From positions 4,915 through 65,723 of IMG/VR virus record IMGVR_UViG_3300001450_000029: a stretch of 60,809 nucleotides of DNA; one strand, written 5' to 3'. Shown here in pieces: positions 27,676 through 37,300 of this stretch (the first letter of the stretch is position 1; the number at the start of each line of letters is the position of its first letter). The stretch is from a virus. The notes under the pieces are model-generated. The model saw only the letters and a program-made list of their open reading frames with translations. It was not told the DNA's origin and ran no database searches. The position numbers and the translations under genes were made by a program.

Positions 27676-28761
27676 ATGGGAATATCAGATAAAACACATT
27701 ACTGGACTAGTAGGACTAACTTAAGCGACCCAACAACCCCTGCCGGTTCAAACAATATAGCATGGGCTTTAGATGCAGGAGATAGTGGGGATGGTGTTGC
27801 TAATAATAACAACTGGAGAGTATCTAGTGGTTCAGGCGGCCAAAGATGGAAAGTTAGCGCAGGTAGTAATAATTCGTTGGTTGCTAGTTTTGTTTACGTT
27901 GCTAAACCTAATACTGATGAAGTAGTTATGTCAATAGATAATGGTACTCATAGAGCAGATGTTAAAATAGCAAGTAGTAATTCACAAATAAAATTAGTGG
28001 GTGATAGTACTGCAACTAAATCCGATTTAGATTTAGACGTAAGTGAAGATATGTCTGTACCAGTATTATTACGATTAACACTAGATAGCAACGGCGTTGC
28101 TAAATTATACTTTGATGAAATAATAGAAGATGATGATGCAAATACACATTATCTTTCGGTAACAGCCGCTTCATCCACATCTGCTGGTATATACTGGGGC
28201 AATACTACTGGTACTATGGATTGGGAAATAGTTTATTGTACTACGCAAGGTGCTTACTCCCCTGATGAAATGGATATAAGCGATTTTGTTACTACGTCTT
28301 TTATACGAACCGGTTTAGCCGTAGTGCAGACATTAAAAGCATCTAAGAGATTTCATTTGAAAAACCATATACATCCATCTGCAATAGTATACGGGTATGA
28401 TTTATCCAGTAATATGGTAAGTAGGATTTCTTTACCTAGTATACACGTAGTAATAACAAATACCACTTCTCCCCAATTTAATACATTATCAGGTAGTAAT
28501 ACAGAACAAGATTATTCTATTGATTTATATGCAACTACTAGAGGTACTGATTACAAAAACGCTTACAGATTAGGATTATCTATTGTAGGAGAATGCTTTG
28601 ATGAATTGTATACTAAGACAGGTCTAGAAGGCGGAGTTGATTCTTTAATAGGCTATAATTTAACCTTTGATACTAAGATGGATGAAGATGAAATAGTCTG
28701 CATACACCATCTTAATCTCACATACATGAAACGAGTTAATATGACACGTAGGGAAATCTAA
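27676..28761 (+). CDS. Putative tail terminator fused to a LamG-like domain
   Basis: I start at ATG 27676, preceded by AAGGAAGG; a longer frame starts at 27643 inside the previous gene. Residues about 1-205 resemble a concanavalin/LamG-like beta sandwich (VASFVYVAK...VLLRLTLDSNGVAKLYFDE). Residues about 215-361 have the alternating strands and helices of tail-terminator proteins. A glycan-binding-like insertion on a neck or terminator protein would be unusual. Confidence 0.5.
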   Translation: MGISDKTHYWTSRTNLSDPTTPAGSNNIAWALDAGDSGDGVANNNNWRVSSGSGGQRWKVSAGSNNSLVASFVYVAKPNTDEVVMSIDNGTHRADVKIASSNSQIKLVGDSTATKSDLDLDVSEDMSVPVLLRLTLDSNGVAKLYFDEIIEDDDANTHYLSVTAASSTSAGIYWGNTTGTMDWEIVYCTTQGAYSPDEMDISDFVTTSFIRTGLAVVQTLKASKRFHLKNHIHPSAIVYGYDLSSNMVSRISLPSIHVVITNTTSPQFNTLSGSNTEQDYSIDLYATTRGTDYKNAYRLGLSIVGECFDELYTKTGLEGGVDSLIGYNLTFDTKMDEDEIVCIHHLNLTYMKRVNMTRREI

Positions 28762-28810
28762 GCAACGGTTAAATACCACAGGCATAGTGAGTTAGTTTAG
28801 AGGCAACGAC

Positions 28811-29881
28811 ATGACAACATTCGCAAGCAGATATGTAAGTATGGCAAAGGAGGCTACATTTGGTACTCCAATAACAACGGCAACAGCCTTTGGTGAGGTT
28901 GATGACGAAGGATTCCAAGAGTCATTTGATGTTCTTACTAGAGGAGATATGAACAGGTATGGAGCAAGTAAAGCACTTGACTCAAAACATTATGCCGATG
29001 GTTCTTTTTCAATGCCTTTACAACCTGATAGGTTTACAATGATGTGCCTACACGGTCTTTTTGGTACACATACCCCCGGAGGAACAGCCGGAACAAACGA
29101 TACTCTAACAGAATTAGCAGATTCATCTTCCGCTAATCTCCCATCCTATACTTTCTTAATAGGAAGAGATGAACACGCATATACTTACGCAGGTCAAGTT
29201 ATTGAAGGATGTTCAATAAGTGCATCTGTTGGGGAGTATGCTATGATTTCATTTACTACAACAGGAATGAAATCTCAATTTAACCTTAGCAACGGAGCAA
29301 CTATTAGTGTTGGTTCAACAGCCCTAGCAACACCTACTTATGATTACACAGGAGACGCAGCACACTTCGTTGGTGCTTTCGTTAACTTTGAAGATGTTGC
29401 TTCAACTACTGCTTACTCTAAATTAGTACAGAGTATTTCAGTCGATATTAAAACTAACAGAGATTTAGATAACGCATATAACTTGGGTGATTCATGTATT
29501 AGCAGAGTACCGCCATTAGGTATGAGAGAAATAAGTGGTACAATTACTTTCCATAAGGGTGTTCTAGCAGCAGATACATCAGCAGGTACAGACGAACCTG
29601 ATTATATGAGTTTAATATCAGGAGAATTAATTAACGGAAGTGCTTCTAATCCAGCATTATCTGTTCTTTTCTATGTTGCAGCAGGAGATTATATCCGCTT
29701 AGATTTACACAAACTACATTACGAAGCCCCACAAACTAGCGTAAGTGGAAGAGATAGTCAAACAATGTCAGTAAACTTCATGGCCTTGTACGATGAGACA
29801 GAGACAGAAATGGCTAAGATAACCTTTAGTTCTTCGTCAACAGCGTTCACAGGCGGCGCAAAAGTTGACTTGGATGCTTGA
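28811..29881 (+). CDS. Major tail tube protein
   Basis: The 356-aa protein begins with a tail-tube start (ASRYVSMAKEATFGTPIT), has a long beta-rich body with DRFTMMCLHGLFGTHTPGG and EISGTITFHKG, and ends in a short Ser/Gly-rich tail. Proteins of this kind stack as hexameric rings forming the tail tube. Position before the chaperones and tape measure fits. A GTTAAATACC box at about 28767-28776 may be its own promoter. Confidence 0.8.
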   Translation: MTTFASRYVSMAKEATFGTPITTATAFGEVDDEGFQESFDVLTRGDMNRYGASKALDSKHYADGSFSMPLQPDRFTMMCLHGLFGTHTPGGTAGTNDTLTELADSSSANLPSYTFLIGRDEHAYTYAGQVIEGCSISASVGEYAMISFTTTGMKSQFNLSNGATISVGSTALATPTYDYTGDAAHFVGAFVNFEDVASTTAYSKLVQSISVDIKTNRDLDNAYNLGDSCISRVPPLGMREISGTITFHKGVLAADTSAGTDEPDYMSLISGELINGSASNPALSVLFYVAAGDYIRLDLHKLHYEAPQTSVSGRDSQTMSVNFMALYDETETEMAKITFSSSSTAFTGGAKVDLDA

Positions 29882-29890
29882 GGTGATTAA

Positions 29891-30076
29891 ATGGGAGCCA
29901 TAACTGCGTCAGCAAACGTATCAGTCAATACTATTATTGGCTCACATACTGGTTTGGGAGCAAGTGTACAAGCCTTTTTAAGAACATTATCAGATGGTGA
30001 TATTATACACGATATTACTATCGTTAAAAAAGCAGCAGGTAATAACTATATTGCGTATATAACGTATGAGACATGA
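29891..30076 (+). CDS. Small 61-aa protein after tail tube
   Basis: The GAGGTGATTAA ribosome site directly precedes the ATG, a strong match to the archaeal 16S tail complement. The protein is small, with an N-terminal beta-like segment, a helix (ASVQAFLRTLSDGDII) and a C-terminal strand pair. It may be a minor tail component; I do not recognise it. Confidence 0.6.
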   Translation: MGAITASANVSVNTIIGSHTGLGASVQAFLRTLSDGDIIHDITIVKKAAGNNYIAYITYET

Positions 30077-30115
30077 GATAGAGAATAGAATAGAGTAGTA
30101 AAGAAGTGAAGAAAT

Positions 30116-30472
30116 ATGCCAGTATTAGAAAAAGAAATTGAATTAGAAGACGGAAGTAAAATCTTGGTACGACAAGTATCAGGATTAGAACGATTAGAGA
30201 TTGATTCTAAACAAGCAAAAGTGTTTAGAAGCATGAGAGACTTTGGTGCTAATCCTATGGATTGGACCACAGAACAACAGCAAGAGTTTGCTGATAAGTT
30301 AGACGAGGCTGGTTGCGGTCCTACCGCACAGATGGCTGCTTGGATTCCCAATTGTATTGTTTCGGAGGGATTTGACGCTAATGATTTGACAATGGGCGAA
30401 TTGCAGACTGTACTACGTTTTATACGTGGTGATGAAGTCGAAGAGGGTGCTGTCCCTTTATCGAGTTCCTGA
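30116..30472 (+). CDS. Tail assembly chaperone, short form (gpG-like)
   Basis: A 118-aa acidic helical protein located between the tail tube and tape measure genes, where siphoviruses encode the tail assembly chaperones that coat the tape measure during assembly. It begins with a small beta part (EIELEDGSKILVRQVSG) and continues with helices. A slippery heptamer sits four codons before its stop, and its TGA overlaps the next ATG (TGATG). Function is inferred from position and the frameshift arrangement. Confidence 0.7.
   Translation: MPVLEKEIELEDGSKILVRQVSGLERLEIDSKQAKVFRSMRDFGANPMDWTTEQQQEFADKLDEAGCGPTAQMAAWIPNCIVSEGFDANDLTMGELQTVLRFIRGDEVEEGAVPLSSS
30454..30460 (+). promoter_or_regulatory. 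Candidate -1 ribosomal frameshift site (C CCT TTA)
   Basis: The heptamer lies in the zero frame of the chaperone gene exactly as X XXY YYZ (GTC CCT TTA). Slipping back one base leads into the downstream frame with no stop and joins the 30472 gene, giving a 214-aa fusion. This mirrors the gpG/gpGT arrangement conserved in tailed phages. Confidence 0.6.
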
Positions 30473-30759
30473 TGGTTGCACCTGCGCTCTGCTCAACTTT
30501 CAAAGGCATAACTCCGAGCGAATTGCGGTTGAGGTATGCGGAGCAAGGAGGGCGTTATATGATGGATATAGATTTAATGGTAGCGTCAGAAATCAGCGAA
30601 AGAATAAATGAACAACAAGATTCTGCATCACCAGCCGCTTCATCTAGGAAGGCTACTCAAGCCGTTGCTAAGAGAAATCAACGCAGGGCTCTTATGTTAG
30701 ACCAACAAGGTTTAGGAGAAGCGTTAAATGACGCATTCGGCAATACTGGAAGTGATTAG
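30472..30759 (+). CDS. Tail assembly chaperone extension (T-like)
   Basis: The 95-aa frame follows by TGATG overlap and may also be translated as a -1 fusion with the previous gene. It is helical, with a Ser/Ala-rich linker and basic stretch (RKATQAVAKRNQRRALML). In lambda-type phages the T part binds the tail tube protein and is made only by frameshifting. Independent initiation at 30472 is also possible because of the TGATG coupling. Confidence 0.65.
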   Translation: MVAPALCSTFKGITPSELRLRYAEQGGRYMMDIDLMVASEISERINEQQDSASPAASSRKATQAVAKRNQRRALMLDQQGLGEALNDAFGNTGSD

Positions 30760-30761
30760 TA

Positions 30762-33700
30762 ATGGCATCCCGTACCGGCTCGGCAAGAGTATTCTTTGAG
30801 GTTGTTGGTTCTTTCCAAGCAGAAAAACTGTTGAAGGATACACAAGCCACTTCAACTGTAATGCAAGCAATTATGCTTGACGCTTTTGGTGGTGTGTTTG
30901 AGTCTGTTCAATTTGCTTTTGAAGGTATAAGTGAATTGTTCCAAGAACAAATAGATTCGTTTTATGAGTTTGAAGAACAAATGATTCAAGTAAGAAAGTT
31001 TTATCAAGGTTCAGAAGAAGATGTTCAGTTTTTCGCAGACGCATCTAAGCGTCTTGGTGAGACTTTTGCGTTTACTGGTGCAGAAGCATTATCAGCAGCA
31101 GCAAACATGGCGCAGATGCAAACAGTACTAGGTAGTAAAGAAGCGGTTATTGCTGGTACAGAGATGGGTCTTCTCTTTGCTGAAATAGGTAATATGGAAA
31201 CACAAGAGGCTATGAAGAAACTTACTAGCCTTATGCAACAGACACAGTTTGCTATGGGTGGTTTAACAAAGGCTCAATACGACCAATTAGACGCTCAAGA
31301 ACAAGCAAATGTTGTTCGTGGTAATACCATGAGAGTACTAGACCAACTTAACACTATTGAAAACTCAAGCGTTGCTACAATGCAGGACATGACTTTCGTA
31401 TTGAACCAGTTTGCAGCACAGGGTAATTTGGCCGGAGAAACAATGGGTAGTATGGGTGCTTTAGCCGCTATGCTACTAGAGGCTGGTGAAGAAACTAGCA
31501 GAGCCGGTACTGGTTTAAGAATGATGTTCTCTAGAATAGCGGTTGACGGAGGAGATGCTTCCGAAGCATTAGCCGCAGTTATCCCTGAATTAGATGCACA
31601 AACAATATCTATGATGTCTTTAACAGACATAATAAAAGCATTGGTTCCACACTATAAAGAATTAGATAACATAGAAAAGATACGTCTTACACAAGCCGTT
31701 GCTGGAAATAGACATTACGTCAAATTACAGAAGTTGCTAGAAAACCATGATAGGTTGCTACAAATGAATGAAATGGCTTATGCTGGTAATTATAGTGCAG
31801 CAGATGAGTTTAACAACAGACAACAATCCTCTGTATTCGTAATTGATAGGGCTAATGCTGCTATTGAAAATATGAGAGTAACGGTAGGTGAAAACTTAAC
31901 AGATGCTTATGTACGTTCTTTGGCTCCGCAATATTATTTCTTACAAGGATTACAAAAGATTACAGACGAAAGTAATGAGTTTATGGGTGTAGCCTATGGT
32001 TCAAGAATGAATACAGCCATAAGTAATGTTATGTTTTTGGCTGAAACAATGAAACAATTAGAAGTCCCTATTAATATGGCTATGGGTTTCGGTAATATAT
32101 TTATATCTATGAAGACTTTTGCTGTTTTAATGAAACAAATGCACCAAGCAGAAAAGGTACATACAGAAGCATTCCATAGAAGAATATTCATACAAGAACA
32201 ATCATCCGCATTACAAAATAAGTTTGCTCATAAAGAAATAAAAAATATGGCAACCATGCAAGAAAGAGAATTAGACGTAATGGATACAAAAATAAAGTCT
32301 AAAAGTTTAGATAAAGCACGTATGGCGGGTTCTATTAAGCAACACGAAAAAAGTATTTCATTAATATTAGAAGAACATAGAGCCATAGGTACTTTAGATA
32401 ATGGAAGGAAGATTCAAAAAAGCAACGAAATGATGTTAGAAGTTGAGGCTAGAAGGGCAAAAATGGTAACGCATAATGCAGATATGCGACAGGCAGAAGC
32501 AGAGATTCAAGCCCTAACGCAAATAAGAGCCAATAGAGAAGCATATCAACAAAACCAATTGAATTACTTCCAAGTCGAAGCAGGATTTAGAGCCCAACAA
32601 CAAAAAGACCAAAAAAACTTTTTAAGTCATGTTCAAAGAGAAAATGATTATTTAGCAAGTCATATAGTTATATTTAGAGAATTAACATCAGCAGAATTAG
32701 CACACTTGGCTGTTAGAGTAAATAATTTAAATGCTTCGATAAGAACAAACCAACTTATGCTTTCAGAAATGAGAATGAGATTACAGTTAGGAGAATTAAA
32801 TGAGGAAGAAAAGAGAGACTTAGAAGAACAAATAGCAATAAAAGAAAGACATATTTCAACAATAGGTAGGACAATAACACAAATTGAAGGGTTAGTAAAT
32901 GCTAACACACAATTAGGTGCTAGACAAGAAATAATAAGCAGACAATTAGGTGGTTTATCAGTCTATATGCAAAAATACAAAGGAGATTTAACTACTGCTG
33001 GAATAGCACAGAAATATTTTAGAGATGCTGTAACACAAACAAGATATAATTTATTCCAAGCAGAAGGAGCCATGAAATCCTTTATGTCAACTACTACACT
33101 AGGTATGTCTAGTATTTTAGGTATTTTTATGTTGTTTACAGACAACACAGACCTTATGGCTGCTTCTATGATAGGATTAGCAACGGTAAATATGGCTCTC
33201 ACAGCCGCTACTTGGGCTTATTCTTTGAGTCTTGAAGGTGCTACATTAAGTACAATTTTATTTCAAGCGGTTGCTACTGCCGGAACATCACTTGCTTTAG
33301 CAGCAGTAGCATTAGCAGCAGGATATGTTCTTTGGGATACATTCAAACCGGATAAAAACTTTGAAGATAGTATGAATGCTATAACAGATTTGAATAATGG
33401 TTTAGGAGACTTAGAATCTGTTATGACCGATTTATCCAAAAAAGGAGAAACAGGTATTGATTCATTACTTGGAAGTTCAACCTACAATCAAATTAGAAAC
33501 GATGCACAATTAGCAGCACAATCAGTTGATATTTTAAATACTAAAGTAAATGAATTAACTGCTATAATAAAATATCATAATGATAATAAAGAAAGTCCTG
33601 AATTACAAAAATATAGTGATGCAGAAATAAAAGCATTAGAAACTAAACTTGGTTATTATCAACAATTAAATAAAGAAGTAAGTACAATAGATGATGCACA

Positions 33701-34367
33701 TAAGTCTTTGGCTAACACATTACAAAGAGAAGAAAATGCTATGAATCAATTTCATGGTATAACAAGTAATGTTACTAGAAGTAATTTAACTTATAGTGAT
33801 ATGACAAATCCTCTTAATTTTAGTATGCAACTAAATGCTGGTTATATGCAGCATCAGGCTGCTTTGTACCAAGCGGGAGTATTACAGGGAGAAGAATTAA
33901 ATCAATATTTAGATGCTTATAGTAGTATAGGAGAAGAAGCCGGATATAGGATAGTAGGTTTAGATACAACATACGCAACAGCAGAAGAAAGAAACGAAGA
34001 ATTGAATAGATTAAATAACGAGTTGGCTAGTGATACAATGGAAATAGGAGACCATATATCAGAATACTATGAACGTATATTAGTGAATGTAGGTGGCGCA
34101 GCAGCAAGTATGTCTAGTGATGTAGGTACTGCACTTGCAGATGTTGGTTCCTTTGCTAACGCTAGAGAAGAATTGTTCTTTGGTAATCAAGCAAACTTTC
34201 AAGGTTCTATATACAAGAAAATTACACAAGGCGGTGTCGAAAGTCTATTACATAGAGTCGAAATAATGCAAACCAATGTGTTCAACGGTGTTACGATAGA
34301 AGAAGCAATAGATAGAGTATCAGATGGAGTAATGATGAACCTAAGAGCGCAAGGTGTACCTATATGA
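30762..34367 (+). CDS. Tape measure protein
   Basis: The 1201-aa protein sets tail length. The N-terminal 300 residues match the TP901-type tape-measure core, with TGAEALSAAANMAQMQ, 'AGTEMGLLFAEIGNMETQEA' and AGTGLRMMFSRIA. Long helical and coiled-coil parts follow (about 450-760), then hydrophobic segments at about 783-800 and 805-865 that could pass through or fuse with the cell membrane. With the usual 0.15 nm per residue the tail would be near 180 nm. The stop overlaps the next start (ATGA). Confidence 0.9.
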   Translation: MASRTGSARVFFEVVGSFQAEKLLKDTQATSTVMQAIMLDAFGGVFESVQFAFEGISELFQEQIDSFYEFEEQMIQVRKFYQGSEEDVQFFADASKRLGETFAFTGAEALSAAANMAQMQTVLGSKEAVIAGTEMGLLFAEIGNMETQEAMKKLTSLMQQTQFAMGGLTKAQYDQLDAQEQANVVRGNTMRVLDQLNTIENSSVATMQDMTFVLNQFAAQGNLAGETMGSMGALAAMLLEAGEETSRAGTGLRMMFSRIAVDGGDASEALAAVIPELDAQTISMMSLTDIIKALVPHYKELDNIEKIRLTQAVAGNRHYVKLQKLLENHDRLLQMNEMAYAGNYSAADEFNNRQQSSVFVIDRANAAIENMRVTVGENLTDAYVRSLAPQYYFLQGLQKITDESNEFMGVAYGSRMNTAISNVMFLAETMKQLEVPINMAMGFGNIFISMKTFAVLMKQMHQAEKVHTEAFHRRIFIQEQSSALQNKFAHKEIKNMATMQERELDVMDTKIKSKSLDKARMAGSIKQHEKSISLILEEHRAIGTLDNGRKIQKSNEMMLEVEARRAKMVTHNADMRQAEAEIQALTQIRANREAYQQNQLNYFQVEAGFRAQQQKDQKNFLSHVQRENDYLASHIVIFRELTSAELAHLAVRVNNLNASIRTNQLMLSEMRMRLQLGELNEEEKRDLEEQIAIKERHISTIGRTITQIEGLVNANTQLGARQEIISRQLGGLSVYMQKYKGDLTTAGIAQKYFRDAVTQTRYNLFQAEGAMKSFMSTTTLGMSSILGIFMLFTDNTDLMAASMIGLATVNMALTAATWAYSLSLEGATLSTILFQAVATAGTSLALAAVALAAGYVLWDTFKPDKNFEDSMNAITDLNNGLGDLESVMTDLSKKGETGIDSLLGSSTYNQIRNDAQLAAQSVDILNTKVNELTAIIKYHNDNKESPELQKYSDAEIKALETKLGYYQQLNKEVSTIDDAHKSLANTLQREENAMNQFHGITSNVTRSNLTYSDMTNPLNFSMQLNAGYMQHQAALYQAGVLQGEELNQYLDAYSSIGEEAGYRIVGLDTTYATAEERNEELNRLNNELASDTMEIGDHISEYYERILVNVGGAAASMSSDVGTALADVGSFANAREELFFGNQANFQGSIYKKITQGGVESLLHRVEIMQTNVFNGVTIEEAIDRVSDGVMMNLRAQGVPI

Positions 34368-37300
34368 GAACCACAACAGACGATATAAACGTGTGGCTTA
34401 CGGGCTACTATGATGATTTTCAATCCTGTAAGTCAATAGCAGATGATTTAAATGCTGCTAACGCTACATCAACAGACCATACTATTACTCATCATGGTAA
34501 TCCTATGAACGGAGAAGCATTTAACAATCCTACTTTTCGTTATTCATTTGCTGATAGAGCGCAATATACTTCTTATTTAGTAGGTAGTGATTTTTTTAGT
34601 TCAGCGCAATTGTTTACTACTACTTCACCATCATTAAAAAACGAAGGACATCATCAATGGTTGACGTTAGATTTAATTAGAAATAATAAATATGATTGGG
34701 AAGGTAGGGCTCAACTACAATATCCTGATTCTAGAAGAGGTACTAGGCAAAGATTTAGTGGAGCAGCAGGAGATTCGTATGAAGCGTTTGTAAACGCACA
34801 TGATACAAGAGGTGTGTACTATGCACCATTAAGTACTATTGATGCTACCGCAGGTAGGTCTAGAGTGTACGCTAGTAACGCAGCAGATAATGATGGTGAT
34901 ATGTACGAAGGTGCTGGTTCGCATATACGTGTGGATGTCGAGGGGCAGTATGGTACTAAGTCAATATCCTTAGCAGGAGTATTGATGGGAGAACAAATGA
35001 ATACTTCTTCTTCTAGTAGGGGAACGTCAACTAAAAACTTATATCCCCTAAAGTCTCCAGCAGGTAAACCTTTCTTGGTTTCTAAATTATTTGGTAATAG
35101 TACTGGTAGGCATAGAATACTAAACTACGATGGACCTATGCAATTTGTAGGTTTAGGTGATACATTTAATATGAGAATTGCTTGTCATGCTATGGGAGGT
35201 TGGGCTGATGCTAGATATACTCTTAATTTAGGATATAAGAAAGCAGATGGATTCAATAAAAGTAATCAAACATTTGGTAGCAACCCGTTGCTATCAATAG
35301 ATATTTCCACTAGCCACTTAAATTATAATAGTGGAAATTATTTAGAAATAGATAATTATACTGCATCCGATAACAACGACCAATGGACTGATATAGATGT
35401 TGTATTAGATTTTTCCGCTAATACATACAAAGCATATGCAGATGGTACATTAGTTAGCAACGGTGCATTTAGCAACAATTGGTCTGCTGGTGATATATAT
35501 GGTTGGTCTCTTGATGTGAATTGCGCTGGAGCCATGAGTAAAAACGTAGGTATGATTACTTGTATAGATAGAGCAGCACTATATATCCCGGTAGGAGATG
35601 CAATACAAGATACTAATTATACTCCTATTAATACATTAACTATCAATAAACAAATAAATGCTTTATCATCTGTACAGTTAGTTATATCTGATGATGATAA
35701 TAGATACGGATTAACCAGTTTAATATCTTCGGAAGGCTTTACAGAATGGGATATGTTAATTTTTAGAGATAATTTAGATAGACCTATATTTTGGGGTACT
35801 ATAAGTAGTATGGCTCATACACAAAACCCAAAACAACAAACATTAGAAACCTTGTTTGTTGCTGATGAAAAGTATGCGTTGCTAGATAGACAAATACCAG
35901 TATGGGAAACAGGTCAATCTGCCTTCCTGTCAAGAGAAGGACATTTATCACTAAATACACAAATAGAAAAGAATTATAATTTAGTAAAAAATATGGAAGA
36001 TGTATTAAACACAGGGACTAAAAAACTTACTTTTAATAACTCCACTATTGGTTTTGAAGACTCTGATTTTACTACATTAGACAACCAAAGAACATCTTTA
36101 GGTTCTTCACATCCAATTCAAATGTATATTAACGAAGATGTTAATGGTCCTAATAACGCAGAAAAAGAATGGGATGGTTATGATTCTCCTAAGTATATGT
36201 TAACAGATGCTAGATTTATTTTTACTCCTACTACAAGTTTTACTTATTTTGCTATTGATAGCAACGCACACTTAGTTGGCTCTAGTGGTGTATCTGCTTC
36301 TGATACTATAATGACAACTTTTGGTAATCTTTTAGGTACTAAGACTTTTACGGTTTCAACAATAACAAGTATGAGTAGGAGTGGGGATGCTCCTGATGAA
36401 ACACCTACTTCTTATAAATTATTGAAAGTTGCTAATCCGGCTAACTTAGGTTTACTACATTCTAATTCTAGATTATGTACTCAATATCAATTACTATATA
36501 CTGATAAGGTTCATAGTAGTAAAAAGACACTTAGGTTTACTACTGTTAGCGCACATAATTTAGTATTAGGTAGTAAAATATTATTCGGTTCTGTTATTAA
36601 TCCTAGTAGCAACAACGAACCAGTATCACAGGCATTTTTATTTGATGGAGGAAGATATAGAATAATAGGTGTACCTTCCACTACTACTTTTGATATTGAA
36701 GTTACTAATATGAATATTACAGATACCACAGCACAAAACTTTGGTGCTGCTGGATATAGATTACCTATAATAAACGAAAGTTATGCACTTACTTATGGAG
36801 TATCGGATAATAACCTACACATAGTAGGTAAACACCAAACAGATTATTATACCGCTAAAAAAGGAGGGTATTATAGAAACGTACATACAAGATGGATGCG
36901 TGATATATCAGAATCGCTTTGGTTCAAATCAAAGTTTGCTGTTATATCTAAAACTTGCCATCACTCGGCAGGTAAAAATACAATAATAAATAATCCCGTT
37001 GCTCCTACACTTGCTAGTACATACTCACAAGATACTGCTACATTTACTGGTATATCTTCTTTTACCACATCTAGTACAACACTTAGTTGTGATGACCCTG
37101 CAATATGGTATTACAATGTAGTTTTAGGAAAGCCGGGTATTTTAGATGTTATAGACCCTATTACTAAAAGAAGAGATACTGTATTGTTTGACGGTACTAC
37201 AACTCCCAGTACGGCTTCTTTATCCTATATACAATTAAATAGCGGTGCTGGTGTTAGTATTGAAGGTAGTGCTTGGAAAAACGGATTTCAAGTTAGCAAC

